DNA of 64,000 bases from the NCBI GenBank assembly GCA_947034895.1, contig OX344764.1, forward strand, positions 35,838,935 to 35,902,934, written 5' to 3'. The notes below the pieces were generated by a model. That model did not search any database. It was not told the DNA's origin and worked only from the letters and a program-made list of their open reading frames with translations. Position numbers and translations under genes: made by a program. Position 1 is the stretch's first letter, and every line of letters begins with the position of its first letter. The DNA is from Rhytidiadelphus loreus (lineage: Eukaryota > Streptophyta > Bryopsida > Hypnales > Hylocomiaceae). Positions 36,191-48,720 of this stretch are shown here, one piece after another.

Positions 36191-37226
36191 ATCCCATGAC
36201 TTCAAATTGCTACAATTTTTCTTCACAATCAATGATTGGCATTAAAGATTTTTTAGTGTATTGCCAATGCATTTAAACTCTTTGGATTGCAAGTTGATTC
36301 AGATTTTTTATGAGTGAATCCAACATCATAAATTTATGAATAGTCAAAATTCTCATTTTTGTGTAGACCAAATATTTTACTCTAAGAGGGCTTGAAGTCT
36401 ATTGATCCTAGTTCCGAAGAATGAAAATAAAGATTTTTTTCTCACTTCAAACATTATAATCTTTCAATCCACATAGTCAAATGGGCTGAAATTGCTTCTA
36501 CACGTTATAACTACATAATACCCTTTTATACAATTGGTTTTTTTTTAAATAATTGTTTATTTTGAACAATGCATCAAAGTTAGCAATTTTGGATTCTTCC
36601 TCTTCCAAAACACCCTCTAGTCTTCAGGGGTTAATAACATTGAACACTTTAGAATTCCTAATGAAACTATCCTATGAAAATCTCATTCAATATGAGTGTG
36701 ATTAACACATATGGTTTCAAAGCTTAGAGTGAAATGAACTATAAATTCTATCTTCATATTGTACAATTTCCAGTTTGTTGAACCCACTAAGGTAAACCTT
36801 CCTATTCATACAATATGACAATTTTTCCACTTTTAGTTGATGTCTTTTATTTACATTTAATTTGTTTTTATATATACACTACAAGTACCATGGCACAATC
36901 TTAGTCGACTGCCCTTCATCGTAGATTTTCTTGAATATGTTCATTTTATCATCCATATGAAATTATTTGTCCACATCTATACTCATCATATTATGTAAAA
37001 TTTGCATGGCTTCTATTTGTCAAGGCTAACTTATTAATAAAAATTCCTATTATATGATGTTTTTACATACCTTAATTTATATATATTAGAGTGTGTAGCA
37101 TTTTATGAACCCTGTAGTAGCTCTACAAATTATATAAAATTTATCCCCTTTGAATTAAATGAACCCTATCTTTTAACTCACGTAGTTTTCTAAAAACCGT
37201 GAGTGTTCCCCCCAGGCATTTGTAAA
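36191..37226. other. AT-rich intergenic DNA
   Basis: No gene, RNA or element end was recognised. Frames are short and stop-rich. Confidence 0.5.
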
Positions 37227-37667
37227 GACTTGATAGTGATCACATTTCACCAAAAACTAGAATTTGAAACCATTATGAATGTTCGGAGTGCTACGCGCAA
37301 GGGATCCTTATTCGCATGCATGTTGAGGACAAAAAATTGTGTTTTTTGAATGCCTTTTGGTAGGCACATGCTCGTCTAGTGTTGGAATAGCCCACAAAAA
37401 ATTCAAGTGAACATCATAATTTTTGGATGCTCCACAGTACTAAAACCCCCTAAACCGCAAAGTGTGACAAATTAGCTACATTGACATTTAATTACAAAAT
37501 TGTTTTTCAAAATTTCTGAAAAATAACAAATTTCATGATTTCTAAGGTAGCCATCTTCAATAAAAAAATTCAAGTCCATCGGCTTCATTTTCCGAAAGTT
37601 ATAGCTGATGGCAACTCCATCACTTCAATTGTAACGCGAAATAGAACCAATCTTTCTTGCAATCACC
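37227..37667 (+). repeat. AT-rich dispersed repeat shared with 50608-51048
   Basis: It aligns in the same orientation with 50608-51048, roughly 85% by eye (shared CTTGATAGTGAT, TTCGGAGTGCT/TTTGGAGTGCT and CAAGTCCATCGGCTTCATTT). It ends in TTTCTTGCAATCACC, the right TIR of the family best seen at 50326-51048. Confidence 0.7.
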
Positions 37668-37779
37668 TTTGAAGTAGTTTTGGGGTTCAAACAATGTAGT
37701 GTTTAGGGTTTAAGAAAATCAATGTAACAAAGAAAGAATGTCCTAGAGTGATTGCAAGAAAGACTAGTCTTTTTTCCAT

Positions 37780-38170
37780 CACATTTAGCGTAATGGACTT
37801 TTCATCCACTATAACTTTTGAAGCATGAACTCAATAAACTTGAAGTTTTGATTGGTGATGGTTGTCACAATTTCCATCATATTCCTTATCTTTTAGAAAT
37901 TTAAAAAAAATCATTTTATATTTAAAATTCGATTTTGCTTATTTGTCACACTTTGAAGTTTAGGATTTTTTAGTATTCTAAAGTATCCAAAATTAATTAT
38001 TTAGAATTGAAAACTTTGTGTTCTATTCCTATCGTAGATAGGCATGTTTGTACCAAAAGGCATCTAATAATAGATTATTTTATGTCCTTCACATTTGTAC
38101 AAATAGGACTTCCTAAGGCATGCACTTCTAAGTATTGAAGATGGTTTTGAGCACATTCTTTTGGTGAAAC
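37780..38170 (+). repeat. AT-rich dispersed repeat, partial third copy
   Basis: It resembles the middle of the 35186/40944 repeat, with the block ending CACATTTGTACAAATAGGACT and a following ATTGAAGATGGTTTTGAGC. It is preceded at 37748 by GTGATTGCAAGAAAGACTAG, a left TIR of the same family. Confidence 0.5.
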
Positions 38171-39117
38171 CTGAATCAAACACCTTCAATCATCAAAATT
38201 TTGACCAAAAAACTAAATTCCTACTCCTAATGTTGAGTTTCTCATATAACCGTGCTATTCCAGCACACTATACTTGTTTTAACGTGGAATATAGTGTCAC
38301 CTTCAATCCCATGTCCCTCATGCAAAAGAAAAGCTATCAAGAATTCCAAATCCTAAACTAAAATAGGAGATGTTCCTTAAATCTTGGAATTCAATAACCT
38401 AAAGCATGCCATTCAAAATAGAAAGAATACACAAAATCCTAACGATAATGGAACATACAACCACTTTAGAAGAAAACTACATGAAAAAACATTGACATGA
38501 AAAAACACAATATAGAAGGCCAATGAAATGGGAACCCCTATGCAAACCAAGATTGGCATAGAGCATGCTCTTGCTAGATCACACCTACAAAACACCATGC
38601 AAAGTAGTTCAAAAGGAAGATGTTGCAAACCAAAATAAGTATTTATAATGGTTTGGAAACAAAACAGGGATAGCACCCCTCAAAGACAAAGAAGGCGATG
38701 ACTTTGAACAAATGAAAAAGGTGCTCATATCTAAATGTTAGAAATCGATTCGAATATCTAGTGCAAATACATTTGTATATCCAACATTGCTCATTATATA
38801 TATCCATAGGTTGAACCCTATAGTATTTTCACAAATTTTCTACAACACCCCAATAAATAACAAAATTTAGTATATTTTATAAGCTTTACGTAAATGATAT
38901 ATGAGAGGCATTTTAGAACAACTCATCTTAGTAATTAGTCTACTTTTTATGCATTATCAAATTAATGGCCCCCCTTGTCTTTGCACTCAATTGGTATTAA
39001 AGACTTTCATTCAATACATCTTTAAGAATTGGTTGACTTTCCAACTTAGTAGTAATTTGGATCATTCCAAAAAACACCTTGTTGTTTTTGTAGCATTTGT
39101 CATTACATGTGTTTTGG
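38171..39117. other. AT-rich intergenic DNA
   Basis: No gene-like frame is seen. An 87-codon hydrophobic frame at 38413-38676 (minus) has no recognised motif and is taken as chance. Confidence 0.5.
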
Positions 39118-39251
39118 CTCTCGGGGAGGGCTGCGAGTTCCCAACTCGAAACCCCCCTGAGAACCGCCGATATCCGTTGTTCCCGGCCTGTGCTGACCTG
39201 GCCGAGACACGGCCAGGTCAGATTTTTCGAAAAAAAAAAAAAAAAAAAAAA
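39118..39251 (+). repeat. SINE-like sequence ending in hairpin and A22 tail
   Basis: A GC-rich block in AT-rich surroundings contains AACTCGAAACCCC, loosely like a tRNA-type B box. It ends with a perfect 12-bp stem (CTGACCTGGCCG, 39193-39204, pairing with 39210-39221, 5-nt loop), a short linker and 22 A residues (39230-39251). A related sequence in opposite orientation lies at about 39300-39385 (shared GTTGTTCCC and GTCAGATTTT blocks), tail to tail. No clear target duplication was found. Confidence 0.35.
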
Positions 39252-39385
39252 TTAACTTTGTTTCTCACTTTAAGGACTTAAAAATTTTATTTTATTTTAT
39301 TTTTTCCAAAAAAAATAAAATCTGACAGCAGCATTCTTTTATTGCCGGGGGAACAACGCCAGGAACGGCCCTGAAACAGCCCTTA

Positions 39386-40345
39386 AAATCCTGAAATCTC
39401 TTCTAATGTATAGTACTTGTTGTTCTATGACCTTCTGGAAGAAATATTTAAAAACAAAACAAAATATATGATTGATGTAATACTAAAAATATCATGCCAC
39501 CAAAATTAGAGAGCTAAGAAAAATGTAGGTAAAAAATTATTCACAAAATAGAGTTATTACATTTATTAAGAAACTAGATGCTAATTTGTAAAATATAGGA
39601 ATTTTTTTATAAAAAAACTAAAAATTGACCTCTGATGAGGATTTCACAGTGATGAGATTTCACAAAAAGAATGACCTTGAAATAATTTTCAATGCTCAGA
39701 AGTGCTTGAGCAAGGGGCCCTTATTTATATGGACAAGGAGGACATAAAATAATATATTTTAAGATTTTCCTTAGTAGGCATATAGTTTGAAAATAGACCA
39801 TAGAAATTTTATTTCTAGATCATTAAATTAAAGTACTCCAAATGTAGTGAAAATCCCTGAACCACAAATTATAACAAATAATCAAAATTCACTTTTAAAT
39901 TTTGTATATTTTTTTAATTTAAAAAAAATAAGGAATGTGATTAACATCAAGTTAGACATATCTTATAAATTTTTCATATTCTTAAGACCTGGGATTCAAA
40001 AGTTAAAGCAAAAAAAAAAAAATCACTCTATTTGTGATAAAGAATAGAACCAGTATTTTTTGCAATGATCCATACCCATTCTTTTAGAATAGCACATGAA
40101 AAAAACATCTTCTTCACGAAATACTCTAAGAAATTTGGGACAACCCTCCATTATAATGGCGATGACCACTCTATCTATTGACACTATGAACAAAAGACAA
40201 CTTCAAGATCTTTAAGTCAATATCAGATCTAAGATTCTCCAAAAGAGAAGAAAACAGTAGTTAGAGCACAAAGTTAAAGTACTAGAGATGTGTTGTCGAG
40301 ACTCAAAATCACATTACCTTTGACCTCTTGATATACTACTACATA
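39386..40345. other. AT-rich intergenic DNA
   Basis: No gene or element was recognised. Confidence 0.5.
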
Positions 40346-40477
40346 CACTAGTAGAAAACTAGGTCCAATCTGTTGTTTTGGTCGCGTTGATCATCAACAA
40401 ATTTCTATTGATCAACAGAAATTTGTTGATGATCAACGCGACCAAAACTACAGATTGGACCTAGTTTTCTACTAGTG
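40346..40477. mobile_element. CACTA-like hairpin MITE (132 bp)
   Basis: It begins CACTAGTAGAAAACTAGG and ends with the complement, CTACTAGTG. The flanking duplication is ATA (40343-40345 and 40478-40480). The halves are nearly perfectly complementary over about 60 bp, with only a small loop. It is a compact foldback MITE with no coding capacity. Confidence 0.85.
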
Positions 40478-40943
40478 ATAGTGTACGTGTTATTCTAGAG
40501 GCTTATTTTATATGTAAAGCTCTTCAAGAAGCTTCTTTTATCTACAAAGTTTTTCAAGGAATTTCTTTTCTGTATGAAGTACATCAAGAGGCTTCTTATT
40601 ACTTATAGGTTTCTTCCTCAAGATCTTTTTACTAATTCTAGAAGGTTTTAAAATGTATATTTGGACACTGGGACCTCCACTTGCAAAGTTTAAGGACATC
40701 ACTATAAATGGATAAATATTATTATTAAGTAATTCCATTGCAACAATTAGATATTAGATGATGGTATAAATTTTTCATATTTAGGTACAAAGCATTGCAT
40801 TCAACCAACTCATGGTAAAAAATGGCAAATCAATCTTGCAATAGAAACTTCAAGCCTAGTATTACTTAAATAAGTAGGTACGGAATTTTGTTGACCTTGT
40901 TAGTTGTCCTCATATTGATTAAAATCTTTGACAGTCATTTCTT
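40478..40943. other. AT-rich intergenic DNA
   Basis: The 66-codon minus frame at 40538-40738 has no recognisable motif. Nothing else was seen. Confidence 0.45.
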
Positions 40944-41980
40944 GGTATTGTATTAGTTTTGGATTGAAGAGGAGGAAGCTTTGTCCATTGACAAAAACAT
41001 GGGAGGACATTTAAATAAGACCTTACTAAAAAAGCAAGTCATGCAATATTATAGGAACAAAACTTCACTTAGTGTAGTTCCTTGTTTTTTCTCTTCATTA
41101 ACAAAGTCTAAAATTACCATTGCTAAAATCAATGGCTTTATTTTGCAAAGAAATCTATTGAAACACAAAAAATGTGCATGTATGTGGATCATTGCAAGAA
41201 ATATTGGTACTTAATTTTTTTCACACCAAGAGTGATGGAGCTTTCCTTCACAATACCTCTTGTATAAACTAGATATTTTTAGTGGAGATGATTGTCTTGA
41301 GTGTTACCATATCCTGTATTTTTCAAAAATTAAAAAGAATCATTTTATATTTAAAAGTCAAATTTTCAAATTTATCATGTTTTGAGTTTTGGGTTTTGAG
41401 TACAATGGAGTACCTAAAATTAATGATCTAGAGCTGAAATTTTTGTGATATGTTTTAGCATTAGGAGGGTATGTTCCTATCAAGGGACATCTAAAATATA
41501 TTATTTTATATCCTCTACATTTGTACAAGTACGACTCCCTTCTGCTTGCACTTTAGAACATTGAAGATGGTTTCAAGCTCATCCTTTTGGGTGAAACTCT
41601 CTTCATTATGAAGTCTTTCCAAATGGCCAATTTTTAGTTTCTTTGTAAAGTTTTTCCTATTTTTTACAATTTAAAACAATGAAATATCTATTTTCTTGCA
41701 ATTCTATACTTTTCTAGTTCTCTTACTTAGAATTTTTTTTCTATAATTTTCCTTCTTAGGGTACCTTTTCTTAACAAGTGTATACATTGGTTATATTTTT
41801 AATATTTCAAAAAAATTGTTTTTCTAATTTCATAGTGTTCTACCCCCCTTCGTCCTTTGAAAAGGCAAAAAATTGCTACGATGGAACAAAATCGACAAGT
41901 CATTTTTGCAATCATCCATGTACACCCAAATGAGACACTTTTTGTTTTCCAACACCTAAAAAATGTATATGAATGAATAT
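40944..41980 (+). repeat. AT-rich dispersed repeat, copy 2
   Basis: This is the direct-orientation partner of 35186-36190. The internal TIR pair is ATTGCAAGAAATA (41191) and TTTTTGCAATCATCC (to about 41917), more decayed than in copy 1. Confidence 0.7.
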
Positions 41981-43164
41981 ATGCTTAATCCATAGATCAC
42001 TCTGGCTTGTAGCTAGTGTACATTGGCCATTTTTTGTTGTTTCTTTTTTATGTGAGTTTTAACCATAAAAGTGATCATTTTAAAATTTGAGTCCATCTAA
42101 CAAAATGAAACTTATCAAGTTCAAGTTCTATAAGTCCTATTGAAAATTTTGATAAAATCATAAATTTCAATATGTTATACTAATATGAATTATGGGTCTA
42201 AAAATATGGTTTGTTGAGTTTCTAATTTTAAAGTGACCTAGTACCTTTGGTTTATAGCATGATGTTATACACTCTAATAGACATTTATACCTTAAATGAG
42301 TCCATTTATTTTGTTTTATTTGTTTGTTATGGTGAGACTTCCATAATTGTGTATTTGTATATTGTCTTTTTGGTACCATTGGAAAGGTCATGTAATGAGG
42401 GGTGTACAAGCTTTGTTTTGTGGCGTTTGGATGTATGGTGTGAATTTTTTTGAATTTCGATGTTTTTATGCATATAAAATTATAAATTTATTTTAATTTT
42501 AATTTTACTATACTATGGCAATGACACAAGGCTCACTAGTTTGTGGTGGAAATTTCAGATTTTTTGAATGTATTTTGTATTTGATATGAATTCTCTTCAT
42601 TTTTTTCATAGAAAATTCACAATAAATTTCATATTTTCCAAAAAAAATCAGAAATTTTATGATTTGCACCAAACACATGATTTCATCCTTGAAAAATAAA
42701 TATAAATTTTTTCATTCACACCTAAATGCAAAATGAAAGCAAACAAACTCATGGATAGTGAGGCTTCGAATCAGTGGTCCATAGGGGTTATGACTGACAT
42801 TTTTGGATTAACCCATAGACACCGCAGAGGATGTTTTCTGGCCAATGAATGAAAACGAATCTCTCCATGTAGTATAGAACTATAGAAGTACAACTGTTCA
42901 TAATTCATCTTCCAAATTGCGTGTGAAAAACTAAGGTCTTCTACATTTTATCTTCCAATGAGTGCTTTTGCATTTGTATAAGCCAACAATTCACACGGTA
43001 CCCAAACACTTGATTTCTACTACGGTGACCTCTACGGTGACGAACTCGTAGTTCCAGGGTTCTGGGGTTAAAGTCGTTGACGTCCACTCCGAAGTCGAAC
43101 ATCCAAAAGTCGGACACCCAAAGCATTCTCACGGGGCCAGCGGAGGCACACGGAGGCAACAATT
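41981..43164. other. AT-rich intergenic DNA
   Basis: No gene was seen. A block near 42360-42440 (GGGGTGTACAAGCTTTGTTT) recurs inverted near 52860-52930 and directly near 52730, marking another dispersed repeat. GC content rises at about 43000 on approach to GDSL copy C. Confidence 0.45.
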
Positions 43165-43673
43165 CTGCCGCAGCCTCCAGCGTGGCGGACCCACAAAGCG
43201 CTTCGGTCTCCCACGCACCCACTCCACTTGTTCTCCTCCCACAATAACGTTGAACTCACATTCATTCATGCATCACACTATTTTAGAATTCAACAAAGCG
43301 ACAGTAACTTCCTTCGTATGTCAACTCGGGGACTGGCACTAAGTAAAGCTTACTGATTCATAAGTTGCCGTGTTTGCACCTCGTGCTTCCTTCGACTCGT
43401 ATAAGTGGACTCAGCACTCGCACTTCAATCTCAATCAGCTTCGCAACTCACTCCTCCAACACTCGATCGAGCTCTATCACTGCGGACGGACCAACTCCGG
43501 CTCAACCAGATCGACTGGCACCTACGGGATCATTCTACTTGCATATCTGGACGACTAGACTTCTCAGCGCGGGAACTGAACAACACTTGAAAGCTATTGG
43601 AATCGAATCGAGAACTTACTTTGAAAGCTGGTGGATTACTAACTTGCCTTCGGGGCTGGCCACGACGTCAAAA
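43165..43673 (+). promoter_or_regulatory. Promoter and 5' UTR of GDSL copy C
   Basis: A TATA-like CGTATAAG lies at 43400-43405, 270 bp before the ATG. Bases 43165-43300 resemble the upstream DNA of copy D (61372-61500, opposite strand), sharing TGGCGGACCCACAAAG and CGCTTCGGTCT. Copy B lacks this upstream block. Confidence 0.55.
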
Positions 43674-45300
43674 ATGGCGTCCACGTCCAGACTGGGGATG
43701 CTCTGCTGGGGGGTCCTCGTTGCTGCTTGCTTGCTGCAATCGATGCACGTGGCTTCGGCCGACAACACCTTGCCCCAGTGCCAGTTCCCGGCGGTGTATG
43801 CGTTCGGAGACTCGCTGACCGACACCGGAAACTCCATCGCGGCCTTTCCCGACCAGTTCGCCAACGCCGAGCTCGACCCACACGGCATTCTGTTTCCGGG
43901 TCATGCCGCGGATCGATTCACCGACGGCAAATTGTTGCTCGACTTCCTTGGTACGAAAGCGGCCCATTCCAATTCAATCCTGCAACCCTCAATTCAATGC
44001 AAACTAATTCATCAATAATACACACTGGCATATATGCATGGAAGCTAGCAACACCAGTCACTGAAGAACTTCATTTGCAGGTTCACAGTCACTACCATGC
44101 ATCTAGGGAATGATTTACAGTCTGCGTCGTCAGTACGGGATGGCAAAGAGACCCCGGGATGACTTCATGGTTTGTTGTACGCAGACAGTGTACTGATTGG
44201 ATTTTCTGTTGGCTCTGTTGTAATGGCAGCTTTCGGAGTGCACCTGCGGCCCATCTACCCAGTGCTGCGAGGCACCGGCGCCGACTTCACGTACGGCACC
44301 AACTTCGCGGCCTATGGCGCGCCGGCGCGGAGCGTGAAGGTGTGGCGCAGGGACACGGGATTCAACAGTCCGTTCTCGCTGGACGTGCAGCATCAGTGGT
44401 ACGAGCGCTACAAAACGCGCGTGTGGTTCTACGAGAGCCCCATCTTCCACTCGCCCGGACTCAACCAGAGCCTGCCCAAGCTGGCCACCGTCAGCGAGTC
44501 GCTGTTCCTGGTGTGGTCCGGCTACCAAGACTACTTCTCCAGCCTGTACGACAAGACGCTCACGCCGCGCCAGACGCGCTACATTGTGCCCCAGGTGGTG
44601 GAAGCCATCGAAACGCACATCAAGGCGATGCTGACGCCGGTGCTGTACACTCCCCCGAAGACGGCCACGCTGCAGCTGCCCACGGCCCGGACCCTTCTGG
44701 TGGTGAACCTGCCTCCGTTGGGCTGCATCCCCGCCATGCTGTCCATGTACGGCGGCCCGCACGCCAAGTACGACCGCCATGGTTGCCTGAGCGACCTCAA
44801 CCAAATCACGCACCGCCACAACCAGCTGTTGGGCGAGAAGATGGAGGAGCTGCGGGTGAAGTACCCGCAGGCGCAGCTGCTGTACGGCGACGCTCACGGC
44901 GTGTTCACGGACATCCTGAAGCAGCCGAAGAAGTACAACGTGACGGCGCCGCTGAAGGCTTGCTGCGGCGCGGGGGGTGCGTACAACTTCAACAAGGAGG
45001 TGACTTGCGGGCACGCGGGCCTGGTGGACAACCAGTTCGTGAATTTGACTCTGTCGCACTGCACGGATCCCGCGGCGCATTTGAGCTGGGACGGCATCCA
45101 CACGTCCAACACGTTCAACAAGGCCGCCGTGACGGCTTTCTTGCAGGGCGAGCACATCACTCCCAAGGGCGGGCTCAACTGCTCCCCCGACTTCTCGCAC
45201 TTTGATGACCCGCAGTAATCAGTTCCGTCGAGAGGGGGCATCGGTGGCCATTTCCAGTATGGTCGCTCCGATCCCATTTCTTAGAATGATCGAGCAACTT
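43405..45300 (+). repeat. Inverted duplicate of 32890-34785 (GDSL unit)
   Basis: Mirror positions sum to 78190. Only a few substitutions are visible over about 1.9 kb, intron included. Similarity falls abruptly after 45300 on the 3' side and, less sharply, upstream of about 43400. Confidence 0.9.
43674..45218 (+). CDS. GDSL esterase/lipase, copy C (complete)
   Basis: Exons 43674-43950 and 44230-45218, with a 279-bp phase-1 intron (G/GTACGA donor, GGCAG acceptor; split codon gives Ala93), encode 421 aa. Signal peptide about 1-29; Ser47 in FGDSL, Gly115 in block II, Gln192 in place of the block III Asn, and Asp380/His383 in DGIH. The coding sequence is GC-rich at third positions, unlike the surrounding AT-rich DNA, and this creates long but meaningless frames on both strands. 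It lies head-to-head with copy B (starts about 9.2 kb apart) and convergent with copy D. No inactivating change is seen. Confidence 0.94.
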
Positions 45301-47090
45301 CAGTCGAAGAATAATCATGCTTTAGTCGTTAGTGATTCAACATTCTTGTTGAGATTGATCTCAAGGCTGTATTCCTATTCTTTATATATGAAATTTGCGT
45401 ATAACTTTATTCGATCACTCAAATGTTGAGGGAGGCTGCTGTCACGGATTTCTTGGTGGGAAGCGCATGAGCGAATTTTCTATTCACGCCCAAGGCATAC
45501 GGTCTCGTCTGCTTCCCTGATTTTTCTATCTGGGATGCGACATTGATTAATTAGGCCACTCGTTGAGCTGGACTGTGCAATTTTTCTTTCGGACATTCTT
45601 GTTGAGCTTGATCTCAACGGAGCGTGTAGATTGCACCCTACCAGGTCGACCAAGAAGCTCATTCCAGTTTATTTCTTGAATATGTCAACTGAGTACAGGG
45701 AACCAGATATTATTGTAACATTTATATGAATTCAGACCGTTCATTCTGGCAAGTTCGGGGTCAATTTCTAGGTTGTGGAATTGACGTTAATAACTCTCGA
45801 GAAATGAAACTAATCTTTTTAATGTGGGAAGGATCGGACAGTCACTTGTTATGTATGTAAGCCTCATCACGGGATTTTGTTTTCTCATACTACTGGAGAG
45901 AGTATTACAGTAATACATATATTTCAATTGCAGCCTTTGTGATATTAATCGACAGGCATAATTATTTGTTTCTCTTGAAAGCAGCGGTTGATGTTGCGCG
46001 ACGAAGCGTCCATCTTCGATTAATATGCCAGCAGGAATTGGGAACAGCCGCAAGAAAGATACAGCGTGTGGCACCATATTCGGTAAGTTGAGGACGATAA
46101 TTGAGACAAGAATTTGCAGGTATTTTGGATCCTATCTAAGGAGCTGGAAGATAAACCGCGGGATAAATTGTGCTTGTTTTCAACAAAACCTCATACATGA
46201 TAATATGGTGTATCTCCGTGAAGTGGAGTAGACCCTTAAAAATTAGGTCTATTCGAGTCGTAAGTGGATTCCAGACTCCAGAGGTCTGGGCACTTGAACG
46301 TCACAATTTTGGCGCTCTGCAACAGCCCATTTAAATTAACAAGACCATACGTTCTGAACAATACCGTTGAAATATAGTACTTCTCTACAGTACTAGTCCA
46401 CACACCAACCACACACTAATACCCAAATGAACAAGAACTTTCAGATCAAGTAACCTCCATGTACTCCGTAAGTATACAGTCACTTACATCTTCTCAGTAC
46501 CAAGGCATAGTACTGAGATCACCAGGCACCCAGAAAACCCTAGCTAGGAAAGCACACACGTTGATGCTGCAGCTACACTGATCCTTACACGCCAGGCAGA
46601 GCTCCATCCTGTACAAGGACATACTCTCACTCACGGTGCCATACTAATCATGATACTCACGGACCCCAGAGTGAGAACCTTCAAGTATGATTACTTGGTC
46701 CTACAAGCTCAGTTGTCCAACAAGTTCCAGCTAATAATTATGACAATGCCACCACGTACAGCCACGTGTTAAGTCCTTCATTGTGCTGGGATACTTCAAT
46801 AAATACGGTTGGAGATCGATCGTGAAGTGAGTATTAGTTGATGCACAGCTTCCATCAGGGAAATTATACATGAATCAGGTGCTGCCATACACACTATATA
46901 GGTCACAGAGAATAAGTGAAAGAATGATCAATAATGTCTACCGTTTCTAATGAACCAGAGAGAAGAAGAATACGAAAATTTCTGACGTACACCACATGCC
47001 GCCACACCGTTCAGTACTGTAGCTGATTGAAAGGGAAACTTTAATGGTCATTGATATTCGTTAAATTAGATTATTTCAGAGAGACAAGAT
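45219..47090. other. 3' flank of GDSL copy C, then unassigned DNA
   Basis: From 45301 to about 45500 the flank still aligns with that of copy A (about 832-1140) but with many substitutions and gaps. Beyond that no gene is seen. A block near 46290-46320 (CACAATTTTGGCGC) recurs at about 53560 and in the flank of copy D. Confidence 0.5.
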
Positions 47091-47885
47091 ATCTAGTGCA
47101 AAAGGGTGGCTTAAATGACATGTTGAAATGACATTTTTTGAAAAATGTCATTTCAACCATGTTATGGAGAATTGTCATTTCAACACCCATGTTGAAATGA
47201 CATTTTTACAATTTTGGTAGATTTTAGAAGAATAATTGATCTCATTATGTTTGTTTCAATCAAGAATGAAACTAATGTCATTTCAACCAAAAAATTTGAT
47301 AGATTTTAGAAGAAAACATTATCCCATAACAATTGCCATGGAGAAGACAAGTAAGTAGAGATAAATAATGTGAGTAGGAAAAATTATCTAAGGCCTACAC
47401 TTCTTCTTCAAAATAAGGAATGTGAAGGAATGTACCTATGTACAAAATACATAGATTTTTAAAGTGAAGAAGTCTACATTTTTTTGAGATTTCAAAAAAT
47501 AAATCTACACTCTTTTGAAGATTTTGAAGGGTAAAAACTATATTTTTGAAGATTTGAAAAAAACAATCTACATTTTTGAAGATTTTGAAAAGTAAAATCT
47601 ATATTTTTAAAGATTTGAAAAAAACAATCTACATTTTTTGAAGATTTTGAAAAGTAAAATCTACATAATAGTAAGATATCAAAAAGTGATATCTACATCA
47701 TAAATAGATTTTGAAATCTAAAATTTCTTTTTTAATATGATTTCAAAGACCTAAAATGTACATTAAGTAGGTTTTAAAATTTACATATTAGAATGTCATT
47801 TCAACCTCAATGTTTTAGTGACATCAAAAATATGACATCCAAATGTCATTTAAAATGTCACTAAAACCACCCTTTTGCACTAGTG
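47091..47885. mobile_element. CACTA-like MITE (795 bp) with internal tandem repeats
   Basis: The right end, read on the minus strand, is CACTAGTGCAAAAGGGTGG; the left end is the same with its first two bases altered (ATCTAGTGC). The flanking duplication is GAT (47088-47090 and 47886-47888). Inside, several units of about 64 bp (TCTACATTTTTGAAGATTTT and relatives) lie at about 47500-47670, and TGACATTT blocks recur near the ends. No transposase is encoded. Confidence 0.8.
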
Positions 47886-47888
47886 GAT

Positions 47889-48180
47889 GGTGACATTCAA
47901 GTCCACAGAAAATTCAAAACTTGGACAGGCCGGTACAGATCTGAGGCTCCAGATAGATAGATACAAAATGAATCTCTCTCAAATTTTTTTCCTAAAGGAT
48001 ACCTTGTTCATTGAGGAAAGGAGAAAAGCAAATCAATCAGGCTCCAGAGGACGGCCGGGTCTGAGTGGTAGCACAGGAATATTACACCATTTTAACCAAT
48101 ATAACAGAATGATAAAACCTTCTTGCCACCCGTCATCTTAGCGTCTCGTTGGACCTGTAAATAATTTTCGAACTTAAAGA
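47889..48180. other. Unassigned DNA after the MITE
   Basis: An 84-codon frame covers 47887-48141 and starts at the MITE border. It has no recognised motif and is probably not coding. Confidence 0.4.
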
Positions 48181-48350
48181 GTGTGGTTTGCACAAATTCC
48201 ATGCCAGATTCTCACCATTGTTTACCAAATAATTAGAGTCTGTGGCTGAAGCAGCAGTGGTCAAATTCATTCAGTTGACGCAATTCAGAGTGCCAAAATT
48301 ATTGCGACCTTCAATTGCGCGAAGTTTTAAGAACTACTACTGGTAACTTA
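48181..48350 (+). repeat. Displaced piece of GDSL 3' flank
   Basis: The tract with GCCAGATTCTCACC and CATTCAGTTGACGCAA aligns with 1220-1350 in the flank of copy A. Here it lies about 3 kb from copy C, so roughly 2.7 kb has been inserted between the two parts of the flank. Confidence 0.6.
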
Positions 48351-48609
48351 AATTGATTCCCCAAAATTTGAACTCTTTGTTAATGTTTGCCACATGGGCA
48401 TCTTGGACAGCCATGACCATAATGTACAGTACGTACTGTGGGGCGGAATAATCTCGTGAATTTTGCTCCGAGGCAGATTCACCAAGAAGTTCATGAATTC
48501 AAGTGCTCATATTAAAAAATGGGCAAATTTTGAAGCCGCAAATTGTGTTGGAATCATAGTAATAAATACATATATATATGTGGAATTCAAAATCATACAA
48601 AAATTTAGA

Positions 48610-48720
48610 TCTTTTTTTATAGACTATCTTGCATCTAATGGTGTCACCTTTTGCTGAAATTATAGCTTGTATTCTATTGGGCATATTGGAAATGATTTAT
48701 GTAAGATGTCTAATATATCC
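48610..48720 (-). pseudogene. Possible Tc1-type transposase C-terminal fragment
   Basis: The minus strand reads NMPNRIQAIISAKGDTI, closely resembling the conserved C-terminal SMPxRIxAVIxAKG block of Tc1-type transposases. No catalytic part was found nearby, so this is a short fragment or a coincidence. Confidence 0.35.

Noticed and set aside
39230..39251. A22 run as a polyadenylated processed pseudogene tail
   Set aside because: No coding sequence precedes it; a hairpin and SINE-like block do.
44130..45200. Antisense open frame of 356 codons across GDSL exon 2 (also 32990-34060 and 59528-60634)
   Set aside because: It lacks domains and arises from GC-rich third positions of the sense gene; the sense frame carries all GDSL blocks and proper splice sites.
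44159..45205. Second long sense-strand frame of 348 codons overlapping the GDSL exon
   Set aside because: Arg/His/Ala/Pro-rich translation typical of an out-of-frame read of a GC-rich gene; no motif and no supporting start or splice site.
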